Origin: Streptacidiphilus sp. PB12-B1b
GTDB lineage: Bacteria; Actinomycetota; Actinomycetes; Streptomycetales; Streptomycetaceae
DNA: 64,000 nt
Assembly (NCBI RefSeq): GCF_014084125.1
Contig: NZ_CP048405.1
Span: forward strand, 4,526,001 to 4,590,000
Direction of reading: 5' to 3'
Shown: positions 63,707 to 64,000 of the stretch, one piece after another
Layout of the letters: the number at the start of each line of letters is the position of its first letter
How positions within the stretch are numbered: the stretch's first letter is position 1
Translations under genes and position numbers: made by a program
Notes under the pieces: model-generated
Told to the model about the DNA's origin: nothing
Databases searched by the model: none
Seen by the model: only the letters and a program-made list of their open reading frames with translations

Positions 63707-64000
63707 TCACGCCTGCCCGCGCCGCGCGTCCACCTCGATCTCGATCCTCATCCGGGGATCGGCCAGCCCGCACACCATCATCGTCGCCGCCGGGCGCACC
63801 TCGCCGAAGCAGCGGCGCAGCACCGGCCAGCACGGCTCGAAGTCCTCACGCCGGGGCAGCAGGTAGCGCACCCGGACGACGTCGGCGAACGAGGAGCCCG
63901 CCTCGGCCAGCACCGAGCCGATGGTGCGCAGACACTGCTCGGCCTGCTCGACCACGTCGTCGGGGATGGTCATGGTGACGTAGTCGAAGCCGGTGGTGCC
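63707..64000 (-). CDS. RidA/YjgF-family protein, C-terminal part (5' cut by window edge)
   Basis: The frame is open to the last base (GTTGFDYVTMTIPDD...), so the start lies beyond the window. The visible ~97 residues include the QAEQCLRTIGSVLAEAG helix, VVRVRYLLPRREDF and the end strand RMRIEIEVDARR, where an arginine and glutamate line the imine-binding pocket of RidA. Family role: hydrolysis of reactive enamine/imine intermediates. It converges with the AraC gene; their stop codons are four bases apart. Confidence 0.88.
   Translation of the reverse strand, partial: GTTGFDYVTMTIPDDVVEQAEQCLRTIGSVLAEAGSSFADVVRVRYLLPRREDFEPCWPVLRRCFGEVRPAATMMVCGLADPRMRIEIEVDARRGQA

Overview
The window is very GC-rich DNA with near-universal G/C in third codon positions, frequent GTG/TTG starts, many 1-4 nt stop/start overlaps and several apparently leaderless promoters. 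A Cvn conservon, LCP and DUF1707 proteins and a cytoplasmic-type contractile injection system (CIS) point to the family Streptomycetaceae (Streptomyces, Kitasatospora or Streptacidiphilus), chromosomal. I see no rRNA, tRNA, insertion sequence, prophage integrase or CRISPR array. The genes at both ends (M20 peptidase, RidA) are cut by the window edges.

Layout. 1-7.2 kb: M20 peptidase end, a cation diffusion facilitator, a conservon on the minus strand (cvnA-D, with cvnA frameshifted) followed by a StyA-like flavin monooxygenase, and an SDR. 7.3-16.7 kb: LysM-GH16 glucanase, a flippase-like membrane protein carrying a degenerate kinase-like region, MarR, VOC protein, a KDPG aldolase/KDG kinase operon with a palindromic operator candidate, a SAM methyltransferase and small membrane proteins. 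16.9-26.7 kb: acetyltransferase, threonine-to-glycine operon (tdh-kbl) with a LysR gene, gltX, an autorepressor-like ArsR-SRPBCC fusion with an operator inside its promoter, then a GntR/UTRA regulator convergent with a two-enzyme fusion predicted to cleave an aminophosphonate C-P bond, then a DUF1707 protein. 26.7-38.5 kb: secreted type II cholesterol oxidase, lactate-utilisation operon lutABC, a VOC protein, a divergent metal exporter/ArsR pair, LCP cell-wall ligase, and a four-gene set with a membrane protein, a cupredoxin lipoprotein and two ferritin-like proteins.

38.9-58.7 kb is a contractile injection system locus: LuxR-type regulator with a receiver lacking the phospho-acceptor, cap (Cis16), AAA+ ATPase (Cis15), an opposite-strand CisA-like membrane protein, sheath (Cis2), tube (Cis1), two small assembly-type proteins, a 1219-residue disordered repeat protein in the tape-measure position, second tube-like protein (Cis5), LysM hub (Cis7), VgrG-like spike (Cis8), gp25 (Cis9), gp6/J (Cis11), tail protein I-like (Cis12), and a terminal zinc-ribbon/membrane/discoidin-like protein, closed by a clear intrinsic terminator. 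It has no recognisable PAAR tip or receptor-binding fibre, consistent with the intracellular, membrane-directed CIS of Streptomyces rather than a released particle. A perfect 18-bp hairpin separates sheath from tube.

58.8-64 kb: peptide deformylase, a methyltransferase pseudogene with an internal deletion, a Tat-exported dimethylformamidase-like protein, an MFS exporter divergent from an AraC regulator, and the end of a RidA-family gene.

The observations I consider most worth following are the fused TmpA/PhnY*-TmpB/PhnZ phosphonate oxygenase with its own regulator and operator, the non-catalogue CIS components (opposite-strand membrane protein, terminal membrane protein, VQR-repeat protein, sheath/tube hairpin), and the broken genes cvnA and the methyltransferase.
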